This document shows positions 60,105-64,000 of a DNA stretch of 64,000 nt, one piece after another. Below the pieces are notes generated by a model. That model was given only the letters and a program-made list of their open reading frames with translations, was not told the origin of the DNA and searched no databases. Location of the stretch: the NCBI GenBank assembly GCA_963920705.1, contig OY987237.1:13298601-13362600 (forward strand). Reading direction: 5' to 3'. Position 1 is the stretch's first letter, and the number at the start of each line of letters is the position of its first letter. The DNA is from Odiellus spinosus. Taxonomy: Eukaryota > Arthropoda > Arachnida > Opiliones > Phalangiidae. Made by a program: the position numbers and the translations under genes.

Positions 60105-60130
60105 AAATGGCCTCCAAAAAAACGTCTGCC
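60105..60130 (+). CDS. candidate first coding exon of a plus-strand gene (MASKKTSA...)
   Basis: ATG in good context (cgaaaATGG) opens MASKKTSA and two bases, then GTAACG, an acceptable donor; otherwise the frame stops after nine codons (MASKKTSAK). The preceding 130 bases are GC-richer than their surroundings and look like a 5' leader. A start of this kind resembles several small basic-N-terminus proteins (for example myosin regulatory light chains), but nothing downstream in the window confirms it. Confidence 0.25.
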
Positions 60131-60310
60131 AAGTAACGCGTCATCCATCAAGGAAGAGTGAAGTAGTTACCCCGTATTTTTTTAATAATGTATAGCAGAT
60201 TTGCAACGGGTGTTAATAAACTAGATAAGTTAGAGAATTAATTTGAAATTCCTATTTTTGCCGTTAGAGGACTCATATTAACGCCAGGTTTTCGTACTCG
60301 TCTTTATCTA

Positions 60311-60885
60311 TTAAAGGGAGAATGCAACCTAATACCCTTTTCAGACGAGGTGTAACTAGCCAGTTTAATCAGATTAACCGTGGTTTAATCACAATTAACC
60401 GAGGTTTATTGAACTGAGAAGGCTATGTAAAACTCGGTTAAAGCTGATTAAACTACGGCTAATTACGCCTCATCTGAAGAGGGTATTACAAGTGCTTTTT
60501 TTATCGATTCCTTATTGTATAAATAGGCCTAAACCACTAGTGCAAAAAATTACGAACAAATATTAAACTAGAAATAAATTTAAAACTTACACGGAAAATA
60601 GGTTTAGCTGGATTCATGGAGATCCTGATATCCTCGCGTATAAGGTCTATCGACCAATCGAACGCGATTGTAAGTCTCGTGGAGATCTCGATTGAATGAC
60701 GGGCCTTTGCTCATTGGTCGCTAGACCTTACGCGGAGGCAATTCAGCTGATCTCCATGAATCCCGCTAAGCCTATTTTCCGTGTAAGTTTTAAATTTATT
60801 TCTAGTTTAATATTTGTTTTGTAAACTTTTTATCGATGGATTAGGCCTATTTAAACGATAAGGAATCGATTAAAAATCGCGATTA
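60311..60885. mobile_element. family A copy carrying inserted element I, right end missing
   Basis: Left TTAAAGGGAGAATGCAACC, insertion at 60335-60483, arms preserved, right end stops after CGATAAGGAATCGAT. Confidence 0.83.
60335..60483. mobile_element. element I: 149-base foldback element in a TA target
   Basis: Ends CCCTTTTCAGACGAGG and CCTCATCTGAAGAGGG, flanked by TA. The interior is built of repeated GGTTTAATCA/TGATTAAAC-type words in both orientations. Confidence 0.75.
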
Positions 60886-61396
60886 TGTATATATGAATGC
60901 TAAATATGACGTCAGTTACGTAATCCTGTTAGTACAGTCAAAGCTACAGGGTTGTAAACCCACAACCTGCTGTGGTTTTTTTAAATTACATTTGAAAATG
61001 TTTTTTGTTTGTTGGGTTTTTCAATTTGAGCCAAGGTTTTTCTCTATTCTTCAATCTAATCGCGGAATAATTTAAACACAAATTGAAAATATAATCGCTC
61101 GTACACTTTATTACCCCTTTAAAATATTCGTATCAAAAGTAAGATACGAATAACCTTGAAAGTATGAATTAAAAATGAATTTATTCTTGTATAGTTTGTT
61201 AAAGTTTTATCTGGAATCAGCAGCGAAGATAAAGTTAGGCTATACCTAGTATCTCTCTAAATATTAAACAAATTTATAGCTTTGTCTCTGGTACCAATTC
61301 GAAGTGAAACGGATGACATTCGAAAAACCAGATTTTTATTAATCCTTCATCAGATTTATTTCTTGGAAATATTTGATGAACGGTTCGCCAGGCGGT

Positions 61397-61965
61397 TTAA
61401 AGGGACAAGGTAACGTGAGGTAAACTGGATTTTTGGAGTATTATAAATCGTTAAAATGGATAAAATAAAGCATTTAGGTAATAAATAAAACTACAAATAA
61501 AGGTAGTTTTGATCGTTTTTTAATTTAAATCAATAGCCAATCACGGAACAGGGTTAATCACGTGAGCTTAACGAGTTATCAATATAGACCACATTGAGCA
61601 GTTAATTTCTAATTTAGAAATAAACAATAACTAAATTGATTTATTTTTACACTCGGAAAATATCTTTCTGGTTGATTTTACGCTAAGCCTAATTCTTCTG
61701 TATTTTACTTTGAAAGTAAAGAAGGCGATTTTGGCGGGAATGTTGTCAATCTTACACTCTGATAGAGTGACCGCCTAGAGCGCGGGAGAATCTTTAATTG
61801 GCTGGAAACTCGATTTTAATGGTGATTGGCCACTGAATTGTCTTGAATTTAAATATTTTCAGAGTTATTTTTAAGAATTTTGAGGATATTGGTTTCAAAT
61901 GACTTAGTCTAACCAAATTAAGAAGAAATTGACATTTTTAAAACAAGTTTCCTTGCCCCTTTAAG
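61397..61965. mobile_element. family F TTAA element
   Basis: Ends TTAAAGGGACAAGGTAACG and AGTTTCCTTGCCCCTTTAA, about 569 bases, single copy here. Confidence 0.65.
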
Positions 61966-63280
61966 TATGAAGACTGAGGGCTTTTGATTTCCGTTATTAT
62001 TATGACGTCATATCCTGGTCTACTGATGGCATTGACGCGTGAAGAATGACGGGTTCAGTAGTTTTTTCTCAGGGCCTTGACGGTCACCCATGCCTGTATT
62101 TAGCCCCCCCCCCCTCATGTCTTATAGCAGAAACTAGAATTATTATCAACCCTTTTTGATATGAGCATTCCAGCCGGGTTGTCCTTGGTAATTCGCTTCA
62201 ACGCTTTCTCTGGATAGCTATAACAGCGCATTCTGGTGTAGGATTACGCATTATTTCGTTAGAAACGTGATTCGCTTACTAAAGTCAGTAATCATAAAGG
62301 CTTACTTATCATTAACCCTATAATTACCAAGTCGCTTCTTAAACAACTTATACTTAAGGCTAACGAGACTATAAGGGCGCCACAATCAGATAAGTTCGTG
62401 AAAAAATAAAGCTGTCTTTGTTCTTCTAATTAGAATTTGAATCTTAGAAGGGATCTAAATATTCGTTTAGAAAAAGTGGTTTTTAATTGGAATAAAGATC
62501 CATTTCTAGTTTGGAACTGAGTATGTTTTAGGAAGGGTTTTTAAAGGCGTAGTATTACATGATTTAAATCAAAGAAGAGATAGGTACTTCGACAAATTTG
62601 TCTTTTGGGGCGATTTCAAATTGTTAAACCACGATAATTAAGAAAATATTTAATTTCTTCGGTGATTTTTTAACTTTCTATTGCTTTAACTTTGATAATA
62701 GTTAAATTACAGTGAAAGGAAAAGTCTGGCCAAGCAATCGAATAAACAATGAGCCGCCATACAATAAATTCGGCTGGGTCAATTTGATTGGATAGATTTT
62801 TCTTTTTCACTGAAATTAATTCAAACTTATATTTAATTAGTATTAGAAAGTAAATACAGCATCAAAAGGGTATCAAGATCTTATGAGGGCCTAAAATAAC
62901 CATTTAATGGGTATGATAAAACTAAAAACTTTAGTCCATAATCGGAAAAAATGGTGACATAATCACTTTAACTATATTCCCCAAATTCCAGAATTATTTT
63001 AAATTAGGTTATTCGCAAATGTTGTTCTCATAATTTAATTAGAAATAGAATAATAGTGTCTCTTAAACTTCGAAATATCTCATTATCAATGTTGTCCATA
63101 TCAATAATTTGCATAAATTTGGAAGAAAATTTAAGTTTTTAAAGATTAAAAATTAAATTAAGATTATTCAATTTTTGAAATTTTGACTTTCTGGCTAATT
63201 TAAGAGGTTGTTTAACCCCGATTTATGAAGATTAAATTTAACGTAGTTGAACTAGAAACCAAGAAAATTTAGGGTTTAAC
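61966..63280. other. AT-rich sequence, no gene recognised
   Basis: Contains a C-run (62107-62116), a single family E-like end near 62955 and otherwise nothing recognised; lies just inside the candidate first SLC4 intron. Confidence 0.5.
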
Positions 63281-63288
63281 GAACTTAC

Positions 63289-63314
63289 GCGGATGATTTG
63301 GTTCCCACACCCAT
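63289..63314 (-). CDS. candidate first coding exon of the SLC4 transporter
   Basis: ATG at 63314-63312 opens eight codons (MGVGTKSS) and two further bases, followed by a consensus donor GTAAGT. The open phase needs one base to complete the codon, exactly what the exon beginning at 20648 supplies (GC + A = Ala, then PWMDNKK). The upstream frame stays open for about 17 codons with a serine run (SSSSSD), so the exon could start earlier with an upstream acceptor. The intron would be about 42.6 kb. Support is only donor quality and phase; transcription could instead begin near the 20.6 kb exon, whose own ATG is at 20641-20639. Confidence 0.4.
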
Positions 63315-63389
63315 GACCGTCACAAATTCACAATCCGATGATGATGACGACTTCTCACGATTAAATCAAGATTGAATCAAAGAAAGCGT

Positions 63390-63910
63390 TACTTGAGAGT
63401 TAGTCCACTTATTAATCCGATATCCGAAACTTATCCATTTATTAATCCGATCACAAAAGCTTATCCACTTATTAATCTTATATCCGTTAAAGTAAATCGT
63501 CTTATTAATACGATATCCGAAGTAAATCCACTTAATAATACGATATCCGCAGTTAATCCATTTATTATATATCCGAGGTTAATCCACTTTTTAACCCGTT
63601 ATCTGAAGTTAGCCTATTTATTAATACGATATCCGATGATAATACACTTATTAATACGATATCGTCATTTAATCCGTTATAATTCTATATCCATGGCTAA
63701 TTCACTTTAATAATCCGATATTCGAAGCCTATCCACTTTAATAATCCGATATTCGAAGCCTATCCACTTTAATAATCCGATATTCGAAGCCTATCCACTT
63801 TAATAATCCGATATTCGAAGCCTATCCACTTTAATAATCCGATATTCGAAGCCTATCCACTTTAATAATCCGATATTCGAAGCCTATCCACTTTAATAAT
63901 CCGATATCGA
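63390..63910. repeat. 30/31-bp tandem array
   Basis: A diverged 30-base repeat (CGATATCCGAAGTTAATCCA, CTTATTAATA) up to about 63700, then six to seven nearly perfect 31-base units (AATAATCCGATATTCGAAGC, CTATCCACTTT). It lies just upstream of the candidate first SLC4 exon. Confidence 0.92.
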
Positions 63911-64000
63911 ACGTCAATACACTGATAATTCTTATGATTAAATTGTTAAATTGATTTCTTTCAAATATATTTTAAACGAAAATATTTTTTTTTTATCCAA

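Overview
This is a window of AT-rich animal nuclear DNA, most likely from an arthropod. All recognisable gene content is split by GT-AG introns, the protein matches the insect Na+-driven anion exchanger (Ndae1) type, and there is a short TTAGG run. No viral, bacterial or organellar genes were recognised.

The one gene I can name lies on the minus strand and reads from high to low coordinates. It is an SLC4-family sodium-coupled bicarbonate transporter, like insect Ndae1 and vertebrate NBCn/NDCBE. I placed 18 well-supported coding exons between 20648 and 9351. Every intron phase matches its partner and every junction is GT-AG. Downstream come a 21-base candidate microexon (7750-7770), a C-terminal exon (3633-3859) and a phase-compatible further exon that runs off the window edge (1-154). 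Upstream, a short ATG exon at 63289-63314 fits the open phase of the 20.6 kb exon. If it belongs, the first intron is about 42.6 kb and most of the window is that intron. The full model would give at least 1238 codons in the window: a cytoplasmic N-terminal band-3 domain, a transmembrane HCO3 transporter domain with a cysteine-rich glycosylated extracellular loop, and a long charged C-terminal tail.

The rest is repeats. (1) Family A is a foldback element of about 430 bp flanked by TTAA, present in about 24 copies. (2) Four other TTAA-flanked families (B, C, E, F) have similar AGGGA or AGTGA ends. (3) Family D is about 335 bp, has CAGAAGCCGATGAAACC ends and 7-bp target duplications, and occurs in 11 copies. 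(4) Family G is about 535 bp, has GAGCTCGGAATTCG ends and sits in a TA target. (5) There are several single or few-copy foldback elements (H, I, J, K, L, M). Many are nested, which gives a relative order of insertion.

Nine tandem arrays are present: 26 bp x35 (19.1-20.1 kb), 19/24 bp (29.3 kb), 21 bp with heat-shock-element-like units (38 kb), 172 bp (41.3-42.3 kb), 30 bp with CACGTG (46.2-46.9 kb), 23/26 bp AT-rich (47.6-50.7 kb), 24 bp (52.7-53.4 kb), a loose ladder of ETS-like sites (57.4-58.1 kb) and 30/31 bp (63.4-63.9 kb). Their long open frames are by-products of periodicity, not genes.

Unassigned coding-like pieces are a minus-strand exon at 18134-18325, a minus-strand ORF at 15540-15660, a plus-strand exon at 59292-59397, and a plus-strand ATG with splice donor at 60105, downstream of a perfect CRE.
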